DNA of 64,000 bases. Source: Calothrix sp. NIES-4105. Lineage in GTDB: Bacteria; Cyanobacteriota; Cyanobacteriia; Cyanobacteriales; Nostocaceae. The stretch is from assembly GCF_002368415.1 (NCBI RefSeq), contig NZ_AP018290.1, positions 1,863,470 through 1,927,469 on the forward strand. The letters are read 5' to 3'. The position numbers and the translations under genes were made by a program. Positions 17,796 to 25,054 of this stretch are shown here, in pieces. The first letter of the stretch is position 1. Every line of letters starts with the position of its first letter. The notes under the pieces were generated by a model that was not told the origin of the DNA, did no database searches, and saw only the letters and a program-made list of their open reading frames with translations.

Positions 17796-18024
17796 AATCC
17801 TTTTTTTGCTTACTTTCAAAATATTTTTCAATGTCAGCGACTGCATCCTCCCAAGCAGCCAAGTCTATATTTAACTCGTCAGGTTCAGGAACTTGAATTT
17901 GTTCTTCAGGTTGCGGCGCCTCGTCTTCTTGTGCATTCTCTTGGAGAATATCCTCCAGTTCATGAAGGGATTTAAGGAAATCTTGGTCGGCAGCGAGTCG
18001 CTGTTCTTGCTGGTTTGGCTCCAT
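17788..18024 (-). CDS. Small acidic conserved cyanobacterial protein
   Basis: The 78-residue product is strongly acidic and helical, with a Glu/Gln/Pro-rich middle ('QEDEAPQPEEQIQVPEPDEL') and the C-terminal motif 'IDLAAWEDAVADIEKYF'. I recognise this as a conserved hypothetical type often next to the methyltransferase or era genes of cyanobacteria, but no function is known. It contains no cysteine pair, signal peptide or membrane segment. It lies between the methyltransferase (convergent) and era (same strand, about 110 bases upstream). Confidence 0.7.
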   Translation of the reverse strand: MEPNQQEQRLAADQDFLKSLHELEDILQENAQEDEAPQPEEQIQVPEPDELNIDLAAWEDAVADIEKYFESKQKKDLS

Positions 18025-18134
18025 TGTTATAAATGAGGATGATTATAAATTAAATCAATAACAAACTTCTAATTTCCTTAATTATTATTCCCACTCATGC
18101 CAAAAAAGTATCATATTGTATCAAATTTATAAAA

Positions 18135-19103
18135 TTATTCCTCAACACGGTAGCCAAGTTCAGCTAATCGAATTCGCGACTGGCGCCATTTAGGCTGTAC
18201 TTTCACGAACAATTCGAGGTATACTTTACCTGCAATTAACTTTTGAATTTGCTCACGTGCGGCACTGCCAATTGACTTAAGCATTGTTCCACCTTTGCCA
18301 ATTAAAATCCCTTTTTGAGAATCGCGCTCAACGTTAATCGTCGCAATAACACGGGTAATAGTGGTTGTCTCCTCAACCTTGTCGATAGCAACAGCAACCG
18401 AGTGAGGAACTTCTTCGCGCGTGAGCAAAAGAATTTGTTCGCGGATAAGCTCACCCATAATAAACCGTTCAGGTTGGTCAGTAACTAAATCGGGTGGATA
18501 ATAATATGGTCCAAGGTCTAACTTTTCAATTAATTTTTCTTGGAGTTCTACCAGTCCCTGACCGCTTTGGGCAGAAAACTTAATAGTTTGCCATTTGTGT
18601 AATTCAGCCATCTGCATATAGCTTGCATCGATTGCTTTGGCTTTCTCAGATTGTAGGTCAATTTTATTTAATCCTAGAATAATGGGTGTATCACTACGAC
18701 TAACTAAATCAGCAATGTACAAGTCACCAGTACCACAGCTTGTAGAAGCATCGACAACAAACAAAACAACATCAACCGATTCAATCGCTATTTTTGCATT
18801 TTGTACTAAAACTTCTCCCAACTGATGATGGGGTTTATGAATTCCTGGAGTATCGACGAATATTAACTGTGCTTTTGGTGTAGTTAAAATTCCACGCAAG
18901 CGGTTTCGCGTAGTTTGCGCTACGGGAGAGGTTATAGCAATTTTTTGACCCACTAATTGATTCATTAAAGTAGATTTACCGACATTGGGACGACCAATAA
19001 TACCGATAAATCCAGACTTAAAATCAGGAGGCGCCTTGGGAATCATCACCTCTTCTGAAAATAAATACATGTCATTTTCAATACTACTCACTAGGAACTC
19101 CAC
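18135..19103 (-). CDS. era: GTPase Era
   Basis: Era is a GTPase that binds the 3' end of 16S rRNA and helps assemble the small ribosomal subunit. The G motifs are all present: G1 'GRPNVGKST', G2 'TTRNRLRG', G3 'DTPGI', G4 'NKID'. The C-terminal KH domain carries 'GKGGTMLKSIG'. From the first listed start (a GTG) the protein is 322 residues, about 20 longer than typical. The internal ATG at 19046, encoding 'MIPKAPPDFKSGFIG', has a good ribosome site (GAAGAGGTG) and is the likelier start. The gene is monocistronic as far as can be seen. Confidence 0.96.
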   Translation of the reverse strand: MEFLVSSIENDMYLFSEEVMIPKAPPDFKSGFIGIIGRPNVGKSTLMNQLVGQKIAITSPVAQTTRNRLRGILTTPKAQLIFVDTPGIHKPHHQLGEVLVQNAKIAIESVDVVLFVVDASTSCGTGDLYIADLVSRSDTPIILGLNKIDLQSEKAKAIDASYMQMAELHKWQTIKFSAQSGQGLVELQEKLIEKLDLGPYYYPPDLVTDQPERFIMGELIREQILLLTREEVPHSVAVAIDKVEETTTITRVIATINVERDSQKGILIGKGGTMLKSIGSAAREQIQKLIAGKVYLELFVKVQPKWRQSRIRLAELGYRVEE

Positions 19104-19227
19104 CCTTATATTTTGGTTCTGATCTTGCTTTTAAGTAAATACTACTATTCAAGTTTAATTTACTATTATGGCTTATATATAGTATTACCTTGTGGAACTA
19201 TAATCCTTGCTCGTTACATATTCAAAA

Positions 19228-20373
19228 TTATTGTATTGCTCCTATACCAATTACAAATTCACCCTCGTTAACCGCTTGATTAGTTGAAATATCATAAACT
19301 AACCCCGACTCTTGCGCGCGTATATCTATTACTTGGGGTAACTGACTCAGCTTATTAAAGCTTAGTACTTTATAAATTACTTCGTTAACTTTCACAAAGC
19401 AACCTAATTTGACTCTATCTTGAATCATGCCACCGATTGGCGAATAATATTTTATAATATTGCCGCGTTTGATGAACAGCATTTGATTATTTAATGTCAC
19501 ATCTTCAGATAAACTAGGTAAAACTATATTACGAATACAGCCTTTTTGAATCAAATAATTTTGAATCCCCTTAACACCTTGCATTACCGAGTCTGGATTA
19601 ATTTGCATTCCTGTACCAAGCTCAAGAGTCCAAGCTTCAACATCAAACTTAATTTCTCTACCTAGAGAATGAAAATGCTGTTCCAAAGCTAGCCAAGGTT
19701 TAATAAAAGCCTCATCAAAAGCATCTCCATCGTATTCATCTAGTAAAATTCCGAAATCAAGTAAGAAATATTTGGAACTAAGTTCACGATTATGGAAATA
19801 ATAGAGATAATTCAATCCTTGATTATTTGAACTATGTAAATCAATCAAATAGTCAGCATCTAAACTAAGTGACTGTAACTTGTAGCGGAACTTTTGAGTA
19901 AAGGGGACACTGCTCAAAGAATTAATTTTTTCTAAAAGTTGAGCGAATTTTTGCTTGATGATGGTTAGATAGTTATGTCTGACGACCTCTATTTCCAGCA
20001 GAAGTTGAGATTTAGCAAAAGCTGCTAAATCATCAGCTTCTTTCTCGTAGTCCCAAAAGATTCGGTTCCAGTCCTTCGCTTCATAGCTACAGTAGCGTCC
20101 TGGAGAAAAATGTTGCGCGCGTTCATTTGTTCCCATTGGGTTACAAACTGGAACCAGCCAAATTTCCCCGGTCAAATCAGCAGCATTTATACCTACCAAA
20201 AATTCAATAAGCTGATGAATTACGGCATTACCAGAAATTTCGGCACCATGTAAATTAGATTGAATATAGACTTTTTTACCAGATTGGGCGCCAATAAACT
20301 TATAAACTTGTAGTGATAGAACATCACCAGAAGCCATGTGTCGCAAAGGAATAGTTTCAATAATTGGCAGCAT
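19228..20373 (-). CDS. Succinylglutamate desuccinylase/aspartoacylase-like zinc deacylase
   Basis: The 381-residue protein belongs to the AstE/AspA branch of M14-like zinc enzymes. Zinc ligands are visible as the H-x-x-E pair in 'SNLHGAEISGN' (about residues 40-50) and the later histidine in 'LIDLHSSNN'. 'VCNPMGTNERAQHFSPGRY' carries the conserved N-P and R residues of the substrate pocket. The C-terminal 100 residues form the extra beta domain ('GGMIQDRVKLGCFVKVNEVIYKVL') of this family. It presumably removes an acyl group from an acylated amino acid or similar compound; the substrate cannot be assigned. No arginine-catabolism genes surround it. Confidence 0.85.
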   Translation of the reverse strand: MLPIIETIPLRHMASGDVLSLQVYKFIGAQSGKKVYIQSNLHGAEISGNAVIHQLIEFLVGINAADLTGEIWLVPVCNPMGTNERAQHFSPGRYCSYEAKDWNRIFWDYEKEADDLAAFAKSQLLLEIEVVRHNYLTIIKQKFAQLLEKINSLSSVPFTQKFRYKLQSLSLDADYLIDLHSSNNQGLNYLYYFHNRELSSKYFLLDFGILLDEYDGDAFDEAFIKPWLALEQHFHSLGREIKFDVEAWTLELGTGMQINPDSVMQGVKGIQNYLIQKGCIRNIVLPSLSEDVTLNNQMLFIKRGNIIKYYSPIGGMIQDRVKLGCFVKVNEVIYKVLSFNKLSQLPQVIDIRAQESGLVYDISTNQAVNEGEFVIGIGAIQ

Positions 20374-20435
20374 TAACGACTTTGAATTTTGCTTCGCATA
20401 TGAATAGATTTGAGTATAAAGAATGTACAGTGCTA

Positions 20436-20834
20436 TTAACGCTTAGGATATCCAGGAGCGTGAAACTCTACTGTAAACGGTTCATTAGGCGATTTTTTCT
20501 GCACCCTAGTAAAAGGTGTTTTGCGATTATTTAGAGCGGCGCCTTGTTTTTTGAAAGTATTAGGTTTAGCTAATGGTCGATGATTTGAGCTACGTTTGAG
20601 TTTAGTTTTAGGTTTAGCTGATGGTTTACGACTTGAACCACGTTTAACTTTACGCCCTTGAACACGACTATAAGGGTACTCTTTAAAAATACTAGGGCGA
20701 GGATTTAGCTGTGCTTCTGCCGGAACATCAAACGATAAACTAACACTAGCAGCTACCGTTAATGTCATTAATAACACTAGCTTTTTAATCCAAATTGTGC
20801 AATCAAGCAAACTTGTAGACATATCCATCATCAA
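20436..20834 (-). CDS. Secreted basic protein of unknown function
   Basis: The 132-residue product begins with a polar N-region and a hydrophobic segment ('LVLLMTLTVAASVSLSF') ending in 'PAEAQLNP', a convincing signal peptide with an A-x-A cleavage site. The mature part is very basic and repetitive in Lys/Arg/Ser/Pro ('KVKRGSSRKPSAKPKTKLKR', 'NHRPLAKPNTFKKQG'). No domain is recognised. It might be an envelope-bound polycation; that is only inference. It is a lone gene between the deacylase and a repeat array. Confidence 0.55.
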   Translation of the reverse strand: MMMDMSTSLLDCTIWIKKLVLLMTLTVAASVSLSFDVPAEAQLNPRPSIFKEYPYSRVQGRKVKRGSSRKPSAKPKTKLKRSSNHRPLAKPNTFKKQGAALNNRKTPFTRVQKKSPNEPFTVEFHAPGYPKR

Positions 20835-21034
20835 TTATTGATTGTTCTACATGCAAAGTATAGTAACGCCGAATACATACAGCAATTGACATTACTATAC
20901 ACCTGTTGTGAGCAAAGCTGTAATACTAGCCCTCCAAACACCAAATACCCACACAGATACAGATACACATCCACATACCTACACAGATCGTAAGGGCGGG
21001 TTAACAGATATCCTAAAATTATATTTAACATCTC

Positions 21035-21118
21035 GTAAACCCGCCCTTGTAAACCCGCCCTTGTAAACCCGCCCTTGTAAACCCGCCCTCGTAAACCCGC
21101 CTTCATAAACCCGCCCTC
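21035..21118. repeat. Six tandem 14-bp repeats (GTAAACCCGCCCTT)
   Basis: Six consecutive 14-base units run from 21035 to 21118, the first four nearly identical. An inverted partial copy (AAGGGCGGGTTAA) at about 20992 could pair with them. The stop of the phosphatase gene falls in the last unit. The same motif appears inverted near 15125. Confidence 0.85.
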
Positions 21119-21755
21119 ACGTTCCAGGCAACTCTCGCAAACGTTTACTTTGATGAGTACGGTCAGCTAATGCTTTTAATAACGGTCCATGTGAAGTAAA
21201 CTCTACAACACTAACAGAACCTACAGGACAACCTAAACGATAGCGAAAGCGCCCAACATCAATACCCATAAGACTACATAACATGATGCGAATAGTAGCC
21301 TTATGCGAAACAACTAACACATTACCATCCGTATAACGTTGTTTTATCTCCTCAATTACTTGCATCGCGCGCGAAGCGATAGCTATAGCCATTTCTCCAC
21401 CTGTAGGAGCATACCAAGCAGGGTCAGCAAGCCAGCGAATGTAGTCATCATGAAACTCCACACTTACAGTTTCTGGAGTTTTACCTTCCCACTGACCATA
21501 GTTGATTTCTTTCAAACCATCGCGAAGTTCAGGTTGTAGTTTAACTATATCGCATAGAGGTTTTGCCGTCGCAATAGTGCGCTGCATTGGACTGGAAAAA
21601 ATTGCCTTCCAAGCAGTGGAACTATAAGCATCAGCAAAAACCTGTGCCATTTCCATCCCGTCAGGTGTCAGTTGTGGGTCAATAGAACCGCAGTAAGAGT
21701 TACTGCGACTGCACTCAGTTTGTCCGTGACGAAGAAAGTAAAGAGTTAGGGTCAT
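21117..21755 (-). CDS. Histidine phosphatase family protein (phosphoglycerate mutase-like)
   Basis: The 212-residue protein starts with 'LTLYFLRHGQTECSR', the RHG motif whose histidine is phosphorylated during catalysis. 'SSPMQRTIATAKPLC' carries the conserved arginine, and 'VVSHKATIRIMLC' carries the second catalytic histidine. 'EINYGQWEGKTPE' is typical of the small-molecule and cofactor-independent phosphatase branch. Members dephosphorylate sugar phosphates, nucleotides or alpha-ribazole phosphate; this one cannot be assigned. The protein is cytoplasmic and full length. Its stop codon sits in the 14-bp repeat array, so the array overlaps the gene end. Confidence 0.9.
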   Translation of the reverse strand: MTLTLYFLRHGQTECSRSNSYCGSIDPQLTPDGMEMAQVFADAYSSTAWKAIFSSPMQRTIATAKPLCDIVKLQPELRDGLKEINYGQWEGKTPETVSVEFHDDYIRWLADPAWYAPTGGEMAIAIASRAMQVIEEIKQRYTDGNVLVVSHKATIRIMLCSLMGIDVGRFRYRLGCPVGSVSVVEFTSHGPLLKALADRTHQSKRLRELPGT

Positions 21756-21828
21756 GTTAAGAGGCGCGGAGGCGCAGAGGCGCGGAGTTAAGAGTCAAGG
21801 ACTAATCCTAACGCATAAAGCTATTCTC

Positions 21829-22503
21829 TTATTTAATGGTTCGTGTTCCGGTTAAGACAATTTTATATTTTATTTGTTCTGGTTTTGCCTGTTGATAACA
21901 AGTATCTATTGGCACATCGGTTGCACACTTTACTTCTTTGGCTAGACTTGACTGAATGTCCACAACAACCAAATTATTGCCTTTGTTGAACCTCATTATC
22001 TTTCCTTCAGAACCATCTGCGGCGCCGCTTTTCTCTTCTTTCCATTCTTGTTTAATGAGTATTGCTTCTAGTGGCTTTGCTACTTCGCTAATAGATTTAA
22101 AGTTTTTACCAGTGCTTTGTGTCGTTATCTGACACGCTGTTCCTTTAACTTTATTTACCGTGTCCTCGAATGCTACCTTGGTTTCTAGCTTGATTTCTGA
22201 CGGTTTTTTGTTTAAGCTACCTACAACATAATCTCTAATACCTTTACATGCTGTTTCAGATAAAGGTGCTAGCTTGCTACTTAAAACGGGTTTTTTAACT
22301 GGTTTTGTTGTAGGTTTGGTAATGGGTGCTGTTGGTTTTGTTGTTGGTTTCACAGTAGGGGTTGGAGTCGCAACAGGCGCCACAGGTGTAGGTTTAGTAG
22401 TAGGTGCCGTTGGTGCAGCAAAACCTGTAAGACAAGTTAAAGCGGAAGATACTGGCAAGCTAAAGCACGCCAGTAGAAACACGCCGATATTTTTGTTAAA
22501 CAT
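21829..22503 (-). CDS. Secreted protein with Pro/Thr-rich linker
   Basis: The 224-residue protein has a signal peptide ('IGVFLLACFSLPVSSALTCLTGFAAP') and then a 45-residue Pro/Thr/Lys linker of 'TKPTPVAPV' type. A globular domain of about 150 residues contains four cysteines that could form two disulfides ('ETACKG', 'GTACQITT', 'VKCATDV', 'DTCYQQ'). I do not recognise the domain; the 'TACQ' style is seen in several cyanobacterial periplasmic proteins. It is likely periplasmic or outer-surface. The lysine-proline linker suggests flexible tethering to the wall. It is transcribed alone, next to the phosphatase gene. Confidence 0.65.
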   Translation of the reverse strand: MFNKNIGVFLLACFSLPVSSALTCLTGFAAPTAPTTKPTPVAPVATPTPTVKPTTKPTAPITKPTTKPVKKPVLSSKLAPLSETACKGIRDYVVGSLNKKPSEIKLETKVAFEDTVNKVKGTACQITTQSTGKNFKSISEVAKPLEAILIKQEWKEEKSGAADGSEGKIMRFNKGNNLVVVDIQSSLAKEVKCATDVPIDTCYQQAKPEQIKYKIVLTGTRTIK

Positions 22504-22639
22504 AATACTTTGTCACCGAATCTAGATGAAGAAAAAGTATTTCAGTTATATTTACTAGCGTCAAGTAGTTTGCAAAACAGTTTTTATATATTTACGTCAA
22601 AATATACTAGAGAATGACATATTGGACTCACACACAAAC

Positions 22640-24022
22640 ATGACAATGACAGCAGCTAATCCATATTTGGAAGGTAATTTCGGCCCAGTGACGGATGAAA
22701 TTACTAGTGACACTTTAAAAGTTATTGGCACAATACCTCCTGAATTATCGGGAATGTTTGTCCGCAACGGTCCTAACCCTCAATGGGCGCCTATTGGTCA
22801 ATATCATTGGTTCGATGGTGATGGAATGCTGCACGGTGTTCAGATTAATAACGGTAAAGCCACATATTGCAACCGCTATATCAGAACACGGGGTTGGAAA
22901 ATTGAAAACCAAGTTGGGAAAGCTGTTTGGAGTGGAATGTTAGAACCTCCCCAACCAAATAATCCATATGGATCAGGAAAAAATACTGCAAATACCGCAC
23001 TTGTATGGCACGCAGGTCAGCTACTAGCAACATGGGAAGGTGGGGCGCCGCACGCTATCAAAACACCTGAGTTAGATACAATCGGCGAGTATAATTATAA
23101 TGGCAAGTTAGCATCTGCTTTTACAGCACACCCGAAAGTAGACCCAGTAACGGGTGAAATGATGTTTTTTGGTTATGGATTTGCGCCGCCTTACGTAAAA
23201 TACAGTGTAGTATCAGCAGCAGGTGAACTATTAAAAACAGTACCCATTGATATACCAATGGCGGTAATGATGCATGATTTTGCGATTACTGAAAATTATA
23301 CAATATTCATGGATTTGCCCTTAACTTTTAGTATGCAGCGGATGCAACAAGGGCAACCTGGATTAATGTTTGAACGTAACAAAACTAGTCGCTTCGGTAT
23401 TATCCCGCGTCATGGAGATAATAGTAACATTCGTTGGTTTGAAGCTCCTGCTTGCTATATTTTCCATACCCTCAATGCTTATGAAGAAGGAGACGAAGTA
23501 GTACTTATTGCTTGCCGCATGAGTTATACTAATGTCTTAATTAGTGAAGAGAGCAAGAATGATGGAGATGGAGGCATTCCCCGCTTATATCGCTGGAAAT
23601 TTAACTTAAAAACTGGAAGCGTGCGCGAAGAAATGCTCGATGACACACCAGCAGAATTTCCTCGCATCAACGAAAACCTACAAGGGCGAAAAACCCGTTA
23701 CGGTTATAGTGGAAAATTGGCGCCAACTTCTGTACCTCTATTTGATGGTGTAATTAAATATGATTTAGAAAAAGAAACATCTCAAATACACCAATTTGGA
23801 AAAGGTCGTTACGGTGGTGAAGCAGTATTTGCACCTTCCCAAAAAGATATTAAAGAAGATGAAGATAAAGGGTGGTTAATTACTTTTGTGTTTGATACCG
23901 ATACAGAAACTTCTGAGCTTGTAATTATTAATGCTCAAGATGTGAATAGTACACCCGCCGCGCGCGTACTAATTCCCCAGCGTGTACCTTACGGTTTCCA
24001 CGGCGCCTGGGTTCCATCCTAA
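22640..24022 (+). CDS. Carotenoid cleavage oxygenase (RPE65 family)
   Basis: The 460-residue enzyme (a TTG upstream would add six) has the four iron-binding histidines of the family in order: 'FTAHPKVDP', 'MMHDFAIT', 'IFHTLNAY' and the C-terminal 'GFHGAWVPS'. The front 'NFGPVTDEITSDTLKVIGTIPPELSGMFVRNGPNPQ' is typical of the seven-bladed propeller entry. Such non-haem iron(II) enzymes split carotenoids or apocarotenoids with O2, giving retinal- or ionone-like products. Whether it acts on C30 apocarotenoids (as the Nostoc and Synechocystis enzymes do) or full carotenoids cannot be told here. It is a single gene followed by a palindromic hairpin. Confidence 0.95.
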   Translation: MTMTAANPYLEGNFGPVTDEITSDTLKVIGTIPPELSGMFVRNGPNPQWAPIGQYHWFDGDGMLHGVQINNGKATYCNRYIRTRGWKIENQVGKAVWSGMLEPPQPNNPYGSGKNTANTALVWHAGQLLATWEGGAPHAIKTPELDTIGEYNYNGKLASAFTAHPKVDPVTGEMMFFGYGFAPPYVKYSVVSAAGELLKTVPIDIPMAVMMHDFAITENYTIFMDLPLTFSMQRMQQGQPGLMFERNKTSRFGIIPRHGDNSNIRWFEAPACYIFHTLNAYEEGDEVVLIACRMSYTNVLISEESKNDGDGGIPRLYRWKFNLKTGSVREEMLDDTPAEFPRINENLQGRKTRYGYSGKLAPTSVPLFDGVIKYDLEKETSQIHQFGKGRYGGEAVFAPSQKDIKEDEDKGWLITFVFDTDTETSELVIINAQDVNSTPAARVLIPQRVPYGFHGAWVPS

Positions 24023-24029
24023 CATATCG

Positions 24030-24050
24030 TTCCCAGGTTCAACCTGGGAA
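24030..24050. terminator. Palindromic hairpin after the carotenoid oxygenase
   Basis: TTCCCAGGTT and AACCTGGGAA are perfect arms around one base. The hairpin lies eight bases after the stop, without a T-run, and may be a dispersed repeat that doubles as a terminator. Confidence 0.5.
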
Positions 24051-24122
24051 TGCTTATATTGTAAAAGTGGGGTTTGGAGAAACACATTTTGCACTTTCGA
24101 GTAGGAAAATGATATTTGTGTA

Positions 24123-24172
24123 ACGAACCGCAAAGGGCACAAAGGACACAAAGGGAAGAAGGAAGAGAAAAG
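24123..24172. repeat. Partial relative of the MITE-like element arm
   Basis: AACCGCAAAGGGCACAAAGG followed by a GAAGAAGGAAGAG stretch resembles the inner right arm of the elements at 51076 and 54390, without the terminal parts. It may be a decayed copy. Confidence 0.4.
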
Positions 24173-24304
24173 TTTTAAATGGCAGTATTAAATAGCTTTC
24201 ATTTTTTTATTAAAAAACTCTGTTAAACTGTATTTATGTACACTTATCAAGTTATTAGTTGATGTTAAAAAACACTTATCAACAGTTTAGATTGAGAAAA
24301 TTGT

Positions 24305-24931
24305 GTGACAAACGTTCCTTTTGTTGCTAATTGCGACGAAATGCACTGCTTCCAAGCATGTTTAAGTATGGTGCTGCAAAACTCGTCTCTACATCAACAC
24401 CTCTCCTGGGAAGAATTAGATAGAATTACAGGCAAAAAACAAGGAAAAGTAACTTGGCAATCTCAGGGTATTCTCTACTTACTCGAACAGGGATTTGAAG
24501 TAATTTACATAAAAGATTTTGATTACGTATATTTCGTCGAGTTCGGAGATAAATATATTCTCGAAAGATTTGGTAACGTTCTTGGTAATATATTAATTAA
24601 ATGCAGTAATATTTCCGATGAAATTGATAACGCAAGTAAATTAATACAGCGATTACCGTTGTCATGTAGACCTGCACGAATTGAGGATATTAGACAACTG
24701 CTAGCGTGCGGATATTTAATTATTTGCTTAGTCAATTGGTGTAAGTTAAATGCTCACATCGGTTATGAAGGACATTATGTATTAGTTTATGATATTAGCG
24801 AAACCCATATATACCTTCACGACCCAGGACTACCTACTTATATATCCCAAGCGCTGACAATAACTGAGTTTGAACAAGCATGGGCGGCGCCAACTCAACG
24901 CGACCGAAATTTAATTGCTATTAAAGGATAA
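24305..24931 (+). CDS. C39-like cysteine protease domain protein
   Basis: The 208-residue protein starts at GTG. 'DEMHCFQACLSMVL' near residue 15 has the Cys that opens a helix as in papain-like C39 peptidases, 'GHYVLVYDI' gives the catalytic His and 'YLHDPGLP' the Asp/Asn partner. This is the layout of the bacteriocin-leader peptidase fold and its stand-alone relatives. No ABC transporter is attached, so this is a free C39-like hydrolase or an inactive relative. Its substrate is unknown. The sequence upstream is AT-rich and the gene has no close neighbour on the same strand. Confidence 0.75.
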   Translation: MTNVPFVANCDEMHCFQACLSMVLQNSSLHQHLSWEELDRITGKKQGKVTWQSQGILYLLEQGFEVIYIKDFDYVYFVEFGDKYILERFGNVLGNILIKCSNISDEIDNASKLIQRLPLSCRPARIEDIRQLLACGYLIICLVNWCKLNAHIGYEGHYVLVYDISETHIYLHDPGLPTYISQALTITEFEQAWAAPTQRDRNLIAIKG

Positions 24932-24932
24932 A

Positions 24933-25038
24933 GGTACAGACGTGGTACGAAAATGGTACGAAAATGGTACGAAAATGGTCCGAAAATGGTACGAACGTGG
25001 TACGAACGTGGTAGAGACGTGATTAATCACGTCTCTAC
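24933..25038. repeat. Eight 11-bp tandem repeats joined to a 28-bp palindrome
   Basis: Eight 11-base units (GGTACGAAAAT type) run from 24933 to 25020. The last unit (GGTAGAGACGT) is the left arm of a perfect palindrome at 25011-25038 with arms GTAGAGACGTGATT and AATCACGTCTCTAC. It lies between convergent genes and can terminate both. Confidence 0.85.
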
Positions 25039-25054
25039 GGTGTTATTGTAATGT

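Noticed and set aside
20831-21106. 91-residue frame read through the 14-bp repeat array
   Set aside because: Its front is a translation of the repeat ('GRVY.GGF.RAGLQGRVY') and the rest is Cys/Tyr/Leu-rich noise with no ribosome site.
21035-21118. Possible CRISPR array
   Set aside because: Units are 14 bp, directly adjacent with no spacers. The same holds for the 11-, 20- and 38-bp arrays.
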